DNA of 64,000 bases, taken from assembly GCA_965234685.1 (NCBI GenBank), contig OZ248539.1, positions 372,001 to 436,000 of the forward strand, written 5' to 3'. This DNA is from Fimbriimonas planktonicus. Lineage in GTDB: Bacteria; Armatimonadota; Fimbriimonadia; Fimbriimonadales; Fimbriimonadaceae. Each line of letters starts with the position of its first letter. The stretch's first letter is position 1. A program made the translations under genes and the position numbers. The notes beneath the pieces were generated by a model. The model worked only from the letters and a program-made list of their open reading frames with translations. It was not told where the DNA came from and made no database searches. This document shows positions 44,259-51,855 of this stretch, in pieces.

Positions 44259-44321
44259 GCGCTCTCAACATTGGACGGCTTCAACCGCCTCTTTCGTTTT
44301 ACTCGGAATCGCGAAGCGGCA

Positions 44322-44810
44322 TTAAGTCGTTTGAGCCAGCCATTCCATGATTTGTTTCTCTAGGGCTGGATTGGGTTCTGAAGTGGCAATCGCTACATCC
44401 GCCCAGCACATTAGATCGCTCAGAGTCTTGGTTTCGAGGAACGTATCAAGCAAGCCAGATCTCCACAACGCGTCGACCGCTTCTATGGGTCTTTGACCGG
44501 CCAGAAGTTCTCTTTGGATATAGATTCTCGCAAGCTCTTCAGCTGGACTTGGGGTCGTGATGAATCCCAGTTTTGAAATCAGATCCGCGAGGATTGGCTG
44601 GGAAGTTTCCCAGTTTTGGTCATCGGTGATCGCAAGGTCCAGTATTTCAGGATCGCTGTGTCCCCTTAGGAGCAACTCGTCTGCCAGTTCGCGGACCATC
44701 TCACGGTCGCCGATGTTGAGCCGAACCATCAGACATAGCTCATAGAAGTGCTCTTCGGTCACAGGAAAAGCATACGCTAGTCTTGACTTTTTTAGGGCAT
44801 ACCGGGACAA
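44322..44810 (-). CDS. Hypothetical alpha-helical protein
   Basis: A 162-residue protein, not recognised. Almost entirely helical: FYELCLMVRLNIGDREMVRELA, NPALEKQIMEWLAQTT. Resembles TPR-like or armadillo repeats at low level. No signal. Divergent from the AAA gene, 109 bp from its start. Confidence 0.6.
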   Translation of the reverse strand: MSRYALKKSRLAYAFPVTEEHFYELCLMVRLNIGDREMVRELADELLLRGHSDPEILDLAITDDQNWETSQPILADLISKLGFITTPSPAEELARIYIQRELLAGQRPIEAVDALWRSGLLDTFLETKTLSDLMCWADVAIATSEPNPALEKQIMEWLAQTT

Positions 44811-44918
44811 TAGAGCTTCGTCATGAACCGCTACGCCGCCACCGCTTCTTGGTAGTCAATCCGGACTCGATCTTCGAGTTTCGGCGGTGTTCTTATTCTG
44901 GCCCTTCTGGCCACGTTC

Positions 44919-46151
44919 ATGATGCGCAATTTAACCGAGCTAATCAATAACTGCTTGTCATCGTATCCGACACTTATTCCGTATAAGCTCAGTCAGGAAA
45001 TTCACGACTACTTTCAAGGGTTCTATATTCTAGAATCCGACGATTCAGACTTTGATCTCCACGAATTTGTGCTTGCGGGTAAGGCGTTTGCTTCACCTGC
45101 GGCAGAAATGCATACCGTCGTTTTGGCTAACTGGACCGACGAAGATTCACCCGTGTGGTCTTCTTCACCGGTTGGACTATTCGACGTCACTTGGCGGGGG
45201 CAGAGTCTTAGAGTTCTCCTTGTCCTCTATGGAGAGTATCAAACCCGACGCGTCATCATTGCGGAGAACGCAAAGCTCGCACACGACTTCTTCCACGAAG
45301 TTTGTTTGCTTGGCTATACCGCTCGGGCCGAAATCTTGGTCCATTCAAATGGAGTTTTTGCTACCGACGAAAAACTTTACGAGCAGATACGATTATCTAG
45401 ACTCGACGATTTGACGCTGAGTGTAGAAATGCGAAACGAGATTGAGGAGAATATTCTCAACTTCTTTACGTCCGAAGATGTCTACAACCGATACAAAGTG
45501 CCCTGGAAGCGCGGCGTATTGCTTACGGGCCCTCCCGGAAACGGCAAGACGCAAACGATTAAGGCAGTTATCGCACAAACGAAGCTGCCCTGTATCTACG
45601 TTCGAAACTTTCAGTCCCAGCGGCAAACAGCTTCGGTGGGCATTTCGAAGGTGTTCAAACGAGCCCGGGAACTTGCGCCTTGCATCTTGGTAATGGAAGA
45701 TTTGGACAGCCTGATTGATCGGTCTTGTTTATCCTTCTTGCTAAACGAGTTAGATGGGTTTGCCGAGAACCGGGGTGTTTTGATCCTTGCAACTTCGAAC
45801 TACCCAGAGAAGTTGGACCCCTCGCTAACGGAACGACCGAGTCGGTTTGATCGAAAGATCAAGTTTGATCTGCCTGGTCCGGAAGAACGGTTCGAGTTTC
45901 TTCGCACTCGATCGGCTTTGCATCCAGAGGAAATGGCACTCGATGATCGAGAGTTGTTCGAAATCGCCCAGCTCACGGAAGGATTTACCTTCGCTTATCT
46001 CAAAGAGCTCGACCTATCGGCAACGATGCGATTTAGTCGTGCACCGATGGAATCGGCATTTGGGCAGTGCTTACGAGAACTCGTTAAGCCACTGAAATCT
46101 CAAATGAAGACGGATCAGAAGATTCCGGTTGCTGCTACCAACTCAGACTGA
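44919..46151 (+). CDS. AAA+ ATPase
   Basis: A 410-residue protein. N-domain (about 1-180, not recognised) followed by AAA+: Walker A GPPGNGKT at 204-211, Walker B CILVMEDLD at 255-263, sensor ATSNYPE and arginine-finger TERPSRFDRKI at about 305. Classic FtsH/CDC48-like core of a lone bacterial AAA; unfoldase or remodeler without protease. A/T-richer than neighbours. Start ATG at 44919; the next codon is also Met. Confidence 0.8.
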   Translation: MMRNLTELINNCLSSYPTLIPYKLSQEIHDYFQGFYILESDDSDFDLHEFVLAGKAFASPAAEMHTVVLANWTDEDSPVWSSSPVGLFDVTWRGQSLRVLLVLYGEYQTRRVIIAENAKLAHDFFHEVCLLGYTARAEILVHSNGVFATDEKLYEQIRLSRLDDLTLSVEMRNEIEENILNFFTSEDVYNRYKVPWKRGVLLTGPPGNGKTQTIKAVIAQTKLPCIYVRNFQSQRQTASVGISKVFKRARELAPCILVMEDLDSLIDRSCLSFLLNELDGFAENRGVLILATSNYPEKLDPSLTERPSRFDRKIKFDLPGPEERFEFLRTRSALHPEEMALDDRELFEIAQLTEGFTFAYLKELDLSATMRFSRAPMESAFGQCLRELVKPLKSQMKTDQKIPVAATNSD

Positions 46152-46159
46152 AAGAGAAT

Positions 46160-46187
46160 TGGGTTGCAAGGAAAACCTTGCAACCCA
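46160..46187. terminator. Convergent hairpin between AAA and sufB
   Basis: Twelve-bp stem TGGGTTGCAAGG/CCTTGCAACCCA with AAAA loop, between two converging stops. T-rich flanks are weak on both sides. Confidence 0.6.
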
Positions 46188-46198
46188 GTTCGCAGCGT

Positions 46199-47719
46199 TT
46201 AGCCCACGCTACCTTCCAGACTTACGCCCAGAAGCTTTTGCGCTTCGACCGCGAACTCCATCGGCAGTTCTCGGAAGACTTCCTTACAGAAACCGCTAAC
46301 GATCATGTTGACGGCGTCCTCAGTTGGGATACCGCGCTGGTTGCAGTAGAAGATCTGGTCATAGCCAATCTTCGAGGTTGAAGCTTCGTGCTCAACGGTT
46401 GCGGTTGGGTTCTTTACCTCAATATAGGGGAAGGTGTGCGCGCCGCATCGGTCGCCCATGAGCATCGAGTCGCACTGGGAGTAGTTCCGTGCTCCTTCCG
46501 CACCTGGGTTGATCTTCACCAAGCCGCGGTACGTGTTTTGTCCATTCCCGGCCGAGATGCCCTTCGATACGATGGTCGACTTCGTCCGCTTGCCGATGTG
46601 GATCATCTTCGTACCGGTGTCGGCCTGTTGCTTACCGGCGGTGAGAGCAACGCTGTAGAACTCGCCCACACTATCGTCTCCCTGCAAAATGACGCTTGGG
46701 TACTTCCAAGTGATCGCGGAGCCAGTCTCGACCTGGGTCCAGGTGACCTTACTTCGCTTGCCGATGGCGCGAGCGCGCTTGGTGACGAAGTTGTAGATTC
46801 CGCCAACGCCGGTCTTTGGGTCTCCCGGGTACCAGTTCTGCACCGTGCTGTACTTGATCGTCGAATCGTCGCCGACTGCGACCAGTTCCACGACGGCTGC
46901 GTGAAGCTGATTCTCGTCTCGCTGGGGAGCTGTGCAACCTTCGAGGTAGCTGACGTAAGCGCCTTCTTCTGCGACAATCAGGGTCCGCTCAAACTGACCC
47001 GTGTTCTCGGCATTGATGCGGAAGTAAGTCGAGAGCTCCATTGGGCATCGAACGCCCTTCGGGATGTAAACAAATGAGCCATCCGAGAAGACCGCCGAGT
47101 TGAGCGTCGCGTAGTAGTTGTCGCTGTATGGGACGACGCTGCCCAGGTACTTCTGAACCAGCTCTGGGTGCTCCTTGACCGCCTCGCTGATGCTGCAGAA
47201 GATCACGCCGTGCTTTCGAAGCTCTTCTTTGAACGTGGTCACAACGGAGACGGAGTCAAAAACCGCATCAACCGCGACGTTCCCTGACATTCGGGCGAGT
47301 GATTCGGCCGGGGTCGGGGCGGCGCCCTTAACGTTGAGCAGAACCTTTTGCTCTTCAACAGGAATGCCGAGCTTGCGGAATGTTTCGAGAAGCTGTGGAT
47401 CGGCGTCTTCGAGCGAGTCCAATACCGGCTTTAGCTTCGGTGCAGAGTAGTAACTGATCGCCTGAAGGTCGGTCTCGGTGTAGCTGACATTTGGCCACTT
47501 CGGTGCCCGCATCGTCTTGAAGTGCTCATACGCCTTCAGTCGCCAGGCGAGGAGCCACTCGGGCTCTTCTTTGATGGCTGACAGTCGTCGGATGACGTCT
47601 TCGTTCAGGCCGGGCTCGAAAGTATCACTTTCGATGTCCGTGCTCCAACCGTGCTCATATTCTCGGTTGGCAAATTGTTCAAGAAGGGCCGTGCTTTCGT
47701 CGAGTACTTGTTCGCTCAT
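46199..47719 (-). CDS. sufB: Fe-S cluster assembly protein SufB
   Basis: A 506-residue scaffold subunit of the SUF iron-sulfur assembly complex. LPVEEQ-like mid-part, DGSFVYIPKGVRCPMELSTYF, EGAYVSYLEGCTAP, WYPGDPKTGVGGIYNFVTKR, EHEASTSKIGYDQIFYC and the C-terminal AVEAQKLLG block are SufB hallmarks. ATG 47719 (MSEQVLDES) is preferred over an upstream in-frame ATG. No sufC, sufD or sufS is in the window. Confidence 0.95.
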   Translation of the reverse strand: MSEQVLDESTALLEQFANREYEHGWSTDIESDTFEPGLNEDVIRRLSAIKEEPEWLLAWRLKAYEHFKTMRAPKWPNVSYTETDLQAISYYSAPKLKPVLDSLEDADPQLLETFRKLGIPVEEQKVLLNVKGAAPTPAESLARMSGNVAVDAVFDSVSVVTTFKEELRKHGVIFCSISEAVKEHPELVQKYLGSVVPYSDNYYATLNSAVFSDGSFVYIPKGVRCPMELSTYFRINAENTGQFERTLIVAEEGAYVSYLEGCTAPQRDENQLHAAVVELVAVGDDSTIKYSTVQNWYPGDPKTGVGGIYNFVTKRARAIGKRSKVTWTQVETGSAITWKYPSVILQGDDSVGEFYSVALTAGKQQADTGTKMIHIGKRTKSTIVSKGISAGNGQNTYRGLVKINPGAEGARNYSQCDSMLMGDRCGAHTFPYIEVKNPTATVEHEASTSKIGYDQIFYCNQRGIPTEDAVNMIVSGFCKEVFRELPMEFAVEAQKLLGVSLEGSVG

Positions 47720-47840
47720 ATAAGTTTCCAGAAGCACCCACCCGGGAGACCCGGCATCGTGCGTCCTGATTCCTTTCTACGTACAGTTTGACAGACCCGG
47801 CGGGGTGATCTAGCCATTCTTTTTCGGAAAACTCCAGGCC

Positions 47841-47846
47841 CATAAT
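47841..47846 (+). promoter_or_regulatory. -10-like box five bases before the Nudix ATG
   Basis: CATAAT, then TCAGC, then ATG 47852. Leaderless-type spacing. Confidence 0.4.
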
Positions 47847-47851
47847 TCAGC

Positions 47852-48373
47852 ATGAGACTGACTACCCGACGAGAAGTTTATCGAAACAAGTGGCTAACCC
47901 TCTTCGAGGATCAGATCGAAAGGTCGAACGGAGCGGCGGGAATCTACGCTTGGATCGACAAGCCGCCGTTTGCCGTCGTCATCCCTTTTGATGGCACGCA
48001 CGTGACGATGATTCGACAGTTCCGATATCCGAATCAGCGGTGGTCGTGGGAGTTTCCGAGCGGCGCGGTGGAAGGGAAGCCGGAGCTAACCGCGGAGGAA
48101 ATCGCTCGCCAAGAATTGCGCGAAGAAACCGGGCTGTTGGCGGGGCGTATGACGGCTTTAGGAAAGCTCGCGGTTGCGCCTGGGTTCAGCAACCAAGAGT
48201 TCACCGTCTTCCTCGCTGAGGATCTCGAGCAGACTGCGGTTGAACTCGAAGAAGAGGAAGCAGACTTGACGCTTGGAACCTTCACCCGAGAGCAAGTGCG
48301 CCAGATGTGTCTTTCGGGAGAAATTACCGACTCACCCACCGTTACCGCGATGTATTTCTGGCAGAACTCTTGA
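47852..48373 (+). CDS. Nudix hydrolase
   Basis: A 173-residue protein like ADP-ribose pyrophosphatases. FPSGAVEGKPELTAEEI then RQELREETGLLAG is the Nudix box, but the initial R of the RE pair is Q and the box has one extra residue before it, so the match is near-consensus. It hydrolyses a nucleoside diphosphate linked to another moiety; substrate unknown. Followed 52 bp later by a GntR regulator. Confidence 0.88.
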   Translation: MRLTTRREVYRNKWLTLFEDQIERSNGAAGIYAWIDKPPFAVVIPFDGTHVTMIRQFRYPNQRWSWEFPSGAVEGKPELTAEEIARQELREETGLLAGRMTALGKLAVAPGFSNQEFTVFLAEDLEQTAVELEEEEADLTLGTFTREQVRQMCLSGEITDSPTVTAMYFWQNS

Positions 48374-48407
48374 CCTGTGGATGTAGAAGCTACAATACTA
48401 TTGGCTA
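48371..48407 (+). promoter_or_regulatory. Putative promoter of the GntR gene
   Basis: TTGACC at 48371-48376 and TACAAT at 48402-48407, with a 25-bp gap that is too long for one promoter unless an alternative -10 (TGTAGA) is used. It would place transcription near 48414, which favours the ATG at 48425. Confidence 0.3.
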
Positions 48408-48424
48408 GGCCACGTGAGTCTGAA

Positions 48425-49180
48425 ATGAAACCAGTCCCCGTTTACTCAAAGATCAAGCAGGAGCTCAAGGATCTCATGGATCAAGGGATGTATGAGGCGG
48501 GAGACAAATTTCTGACCGAGAGAGACGTTGCCGCCAAGTTCAGTACCAGCAGAATCACGGCAAATAAGGTTCTCAGCGCGCTCGTTGCCGAAGGCGTACT
48601 AGAGTATCGGCTCGGAGTAGGCACGTTCGTTCGACCACGGACCATCGACTACGACCTGAAATCGCTGACAAGTTTTACTGCCCAGTGCCTCCGGGCTGGA
48701 AAGGAACCGGGGACCGTTGTTTTGGAATTTACGTCCGGCAAGGCGACCGAGTTCAGCGCAGACGTCATTGAGAACTTACACTGCGGAAAATTAGATCGAA
48801 TCTACCGAATGGTGCGAGTTCGCACCGCCGATGGAGTTCCGGTGATCTACGAAGAGCGCTTCTTGCTCGCCGGATTTTGCCCAGGATTGAAGATTCAGGA
48901 CGTCAACGGCTCACTTTTCAGCACGCTAGAAGAAAGGTTCGGATTTTCGTTGTACGGTTCTGAAGAGATGATCTCGGCCGTGGTCGCCCCCGCAGACGTG
49001 GCTAAGGCACTGGAAATGGCAGAGCCGTCAGCGGTGCTCGAAGTGAAGGCGGTTGGATTTATCGATGCGGAAACGCGTCTTTGGTACGAAGTCACGCGAT
49101 ATCACCCCCAGCACTACGCCTTTTTTAACTGGCTCGGTCCGCTGCGCCGCACCCAGCCTGCCGAAGGGGCACTTCGGTAA
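48425..49180 (+). CDS. GntR-family transcriptional regulator (HutC/UTRA subgroup)
   Basis: A 251-residue regulator. Winged-helix at about 1-70 (KIKQELKDLMDQGMYEAGDKF, TERDVAAKFSTSRITANKVL, RLGVGTFVRP) and UTRA effector domain about 90-240 (DRIYRMVRVRTADGVPVIYEE, LWYEVTRYHP). Binds DNA and an unknown small effector; could control its neighbours deoC or Nudix. A GTG at 48377 is in frame, but ATG 48425 gives the standard GntR start. Confidence 0.88.
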   Translation: MKPVPVYSKIKQELKDLMDQGMYEAGDKFLTERDVAAKFSTSRITANKVLSALVAEGVLEYRLGVGTFVRPRTIDYDLKSLTSFTAQCLRAGKEPGTVVLEFTSGKATEFSADVIENLHCGKLDRIYRMVRVRTADGVPVIYEERFLLAGFCPGLKIQDVNGSLFSTLEERFGFSLYGSEEMISAVVAPADVAKALEMAEPSAVLEVKAVGFIDAETRLWYEVTRYHPQHYAFFNWLGPLRRTQPAEGALR

Positions 49181-49250
49181 CGCGCTTCGCCATCATCCAA
49201 GTTAAACTTGGTCGACGGCCCTGCCCTCGGCACCTGCAAGGAAAGACTCA

Positions 49251-49970
49251 ATGTGGAATTACTCTGACATCGCGAAAATGATCGATCACTCGTTGCTCAA
49301 CCCAACGCTTACCTACTCAGACTTGGTCGCGGGTTGCCGACAGGCGGTCGCCTACGATGTAGCGAGCGTTTGCATCATGCCGTATGCCGTCTCGCTTTGC
49401 AGCGAAATCCTGCAGGAGTCGGAAGTCAAAGTCAGCACGACCATCGGGTTCCCCCACGGCGGCCACACCACCGCGGCGAAAGCATTTGAGGCCAACCGAG
49501 CCATCGACGATGGTGCTCAAGAGCTTGACATGGTTGTAAACGTCAGTCGAGTGAAGAGTGCCCAGTGGGTCGAAGTGCAAGATGACATCCGCGCCGTGAT
49601 TGAAGTAGCCCACGGTCGGAGCCAAAAGGTCAAGGTGATCTTCGAGAACGCCTACCTGACCGAGGACGAAAAGATTCGGCTATGTGAGATTTGCGGTGAA
49701 CTTAAGGCCGATTGGGTCAAGACGAGCACCGGATATGCCCCAACGGGTGCAACGATCGAAGACCTTGTGCTGATGCGAAAGCACAGTCCGGAGCATGTTC
49801 AAGTCAAGGCGGCGGGCGGCGTACGCGACCTCGATCGAATCCTAGAAGTTCGCGAAATTGGGGTCACCCGAGTTGGCGCAAGTGCAACGGCAAAGATGCT
49901 TGACGAGGCGCGCGCACGATTGGGTCTAGAACCGATTGAAGCTAAGGCGTCGGAAGTTGCGGGCTACTAG
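49251..49970 (+). CDS. deoC: Deoxyribose-phosphate aldolase
   Basis: A 239-residue TIM-barrel class I aldolase splitting 2-deoxyribose-5-phosphate to acetaldehyde and glyceraldehyde-3-phosphate. IDHSLLNP, QELDMVVNV with Asp near 93, KVKVIFENAYL, and DWVKTSTGYAPTGAT with the Schiff-base Lys at about 157 are visible. An AAGGAAAG ribosome-binding site lies before the ATG. Overlaps the nhaA end by 29 bp, convergent. May be controlled by the upstream GntR protein. Confidence 0.95.
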   Translation: MWNYSDIAKMIDHSLLNPTLTYSDLVAGCRQAVAYDVASVCIMPYAVSLCSEILQESEVKVSTTIGFPHGGHTTAAKAFEANRAIDDGAQELDMVVNVSRVKSAQWVEVQDDIRAVIEVAHGRSQKVKVIFENAYLTEDEKIRLCEICGELKADWVKTSTGYAPTGATIEDLVLMRKHSPEHVQVKAAGGVRDLDRILEVREIGVTRVGASATAKMLDEARARLGLEPIEAKASEVAGY

Positions 49971-51297
49971 GCTTACGCCAAAGGAACGCGAATCCAACAA
50001 TCCCCATAAACGTGCTGGCCGCAATGGTGGCCAGCTTCGCGGAATTGTGCGCCTCTGGATCCTTAAAGGCCAGCTCAGCCACAAACAGGCTCATCGTAAA
50101 TCCAATTCCGCATAGAATGCCAACCCCCGCGATGTGGCGCATGGTAATTCCGTCGGGCAGCCCGGCGATTTTTGTTCGAACCGCTAACCAACTTGCACCG
50201 AGAATGCCTAGCGGCTTTCCGACGATCAATCCGGCCAAAACGCCGATGCTTACGGGACCTCCGAGACCAGCGCCGCCGGTAAGAAGTACGCCGGCATTTG
50301 CCAAAGCGAAGACGGGCACCACAATGTAAGTGATATAGGGACTCAGAATGTCCTCCATCCGCTCGAGCGGCATTTGGACATCCGTCGCAAGTCGCCCGAT
50401 CTCACGTACGGCAAGCTGTCGGTCAGGTGTCATCTCGTGTGGATCTGCCGCTGCTGGACAGTCTTCAAAGGCCTGTAACGCGGAGTTCGTTTCGGACACG
50501 TACTCAACCGGATCAATGAACGTGCGGATGGGTAGGAACATCGCGAGCAAAACGCCAGCGACCGTTGCATGGACACCAGACCAAAGCGTAAACAGCCAAA
50601 GCGGCACGCCCACAACGGAGTAAGCCGCGAGGGACTTAACGTTCAATCGGTTCATTCCGTACAGAACAATGAGGCACGCGGCCATCCCAACCAACATCGA
50701 AACGTTGATCTGAGCGGTGTAAAAAATCGCGATAACCAGAACGGCACCAAGGTCATCGACAATGGCAATAGCGGCAAGCAGAATCTTCAGCGCGACCGGT
50801 ACGCGAGTTCCAACTAAGGCCAGAACACCAAGGGAAAACGCAATGTCGGTCGCCATCGGCACTCCTGTTCCGCGCATGTTCCCACCATTTAGGTTGATTG
50901 CCGCATACATTCCAGCCGGGACCACCATGCCTCCAATTGCGGCAACGATGGGCAAAGTAGCTTTCGCGCGAGAACTCAGTTCTCCTACGAGGAACTCGCG
51001 CTTGATCTCGAGTCCCATCAGCAAGAAGAACAGCGCCATCAATCCGTCGTTGATCCAATAGCGCAAAGAGTGAGCTTCGGTGAAATCACCAACTTTGATC
51101 GCGATTGGCTTGTTCCAAAACGCTTCGTAGTGTCCAGTCGGACCGAGGTTCGCCCAAAGCATCGCCCAAATAGCGAGGCCGACAAGCATCACCCCGGAGG
51201 TCGCCTCGTTTTGGGCAAATTCCAGAATTGGGCTTAGCAACTTCGCCTTCACACGAGTCTTTGCGACCTTCGGGCGGAAACTCTTTTCGCTACTCAT
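49942..51297 (-). CDS. nhaA: Na+/H+ antiporter NhaA
   Basis: A 451-residue membrane antiporter with eleven or so hydrophobic segments. The pair IVDDLGAVLVIA (the sodium-binding double Asp) and MSLFVAELAF are characteristic; LMGLEIKREFLVGEL and GMVVPAGMYA also fit. It has a hydrophilic loop insertion at about residue 270-310 and a basic N-terminal extension. It exports Na+ for H+ at alkaline or salty conditions. Confidence 0.95.
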   Translation of the reverse strand: MSSEKSFRPKVAKTRVKAKLLSPILEFAQNEATSGVMLVGLAIWAMLWANLGPTGHYEAFWNKPIAIKVGDFTEAHSLRYWINDGLMALFFLLMGLEIKREFLVGELSSRAKATLPIVAAIGGMVVPAGMYAAINLNGGNMRGTGVPMATDIAFSLGVLALVGTRVPVALKILLAAIAIVDDLGAVLVIAIFYTAQINVSMLVGMAACLIVLYGMNRLNVKSLAAYSVVGVPLWLFTLWSGVHATVAGVLLAMFLPIRTFIDPVEYVSETNSALQAFEDCPAAADPHEMTPDRQLAVREIGRLATDVQMPLERMEDILSPYITYIVVPVFALANAGVLLTGGAGLGGPVSIGVLAGLIVGKPLGILGASWLAVRTKIAGLPDGITMRHIAGVGILCGIGFTMSLFVAELAFKDPEAHNSAKLATIAASTFMGIVGFAFLWRKPSSPQLPTP

Positions 51298-51360
51298 GAT
51301 GGGCTCGCTTTTCTCCGACCGTTGGTCAATTTATGGTGCGCCCGGGTTAACTCCACTTGC

Positions 51361-51810
51361 ATGAAATTTAGTCCGGCGTACCAAACGCCCACGGTCGAAA
51401 GGATACGCGTCCGCTACGGCGAGACCGATATGATGGGGCACGCGTACTACGCAAATTATTATTACTGGTTCGAGCAGGCCCGGGGAGCCTATTGCCGGGA
51501 CAGAGGGTTTACCTATCTGCAATTGGAGCAGCAGGGATATAAATTGCCCGTGGTCGAGTCACACGCAAACTATCGTGCGGAAGTTCTCTACGACGATCTG
51601 ATCGAAATCCGAGTTTGGATCAGCGAAATGAAGCGCGCAAGCATGCGCTTTGACTACGAGGTCTATAACGTAACGCGTGATTTGATCACGACCACGGGAT
51701 ACACCTGGCATGTAATGGTGGGCGAGGCCAAAAAGGCCACTTCCATTCCGCAACAAGTTAAGGACTGGCTCTTGCGTGAGCCAGCCCTCACGGCTTCCAT
51801 CGAACACTAA
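51361..51810 (+). CDS. Acyl-CoA thioesterase (hotdog, YbgC/4HBT-like)
   Basis: A 149-residue single hotdog protein. RVRYGETDMMGHAYYANYYYWFEQARG carries the Asp-containing catalytic loop of 4-hydroxybenzoyl-CoA thioesterases; YEVYNV and YTWHVMVG the sheet strands. ATG 51361 (MKFSPAYQT) is chosen over a frame start 39 nt upstream. Hydrolyses an acyl-CoA or acyl-ACP. Divergent from nhaA. Confidence 0.85.
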   Translation: MKFSPAYQTPTVERIRVRYGETDMMGHAYYANYYYWFEQARGAYCRDRGFTYLQLEQQGYKLPVVESHANYRAEVLYDDLIEIRVWISEMKRASMRFDYEVYNVTRDLITTTGYTWHVMVGEAKKATSIPQQVKDWLLREPALTASIEH

Positions 51811-51817
51811 AAGCATC

Positions 51818-51843
51818 GTCCGGGAAGGTGACTCTTCCCGGAC
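51818..51843. terminator. Hairpin between thioesterase and phosphoesterase
   Basis: Ten-bp stem GTCCGGGAAG/CTTCCCGGAC with 6-nt loop at a convergent junction; on the minus strand GATGCTTTT follows. Confidence 0.7.
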
Positions 51844-51855
51844 ATCGCAGTTCGC

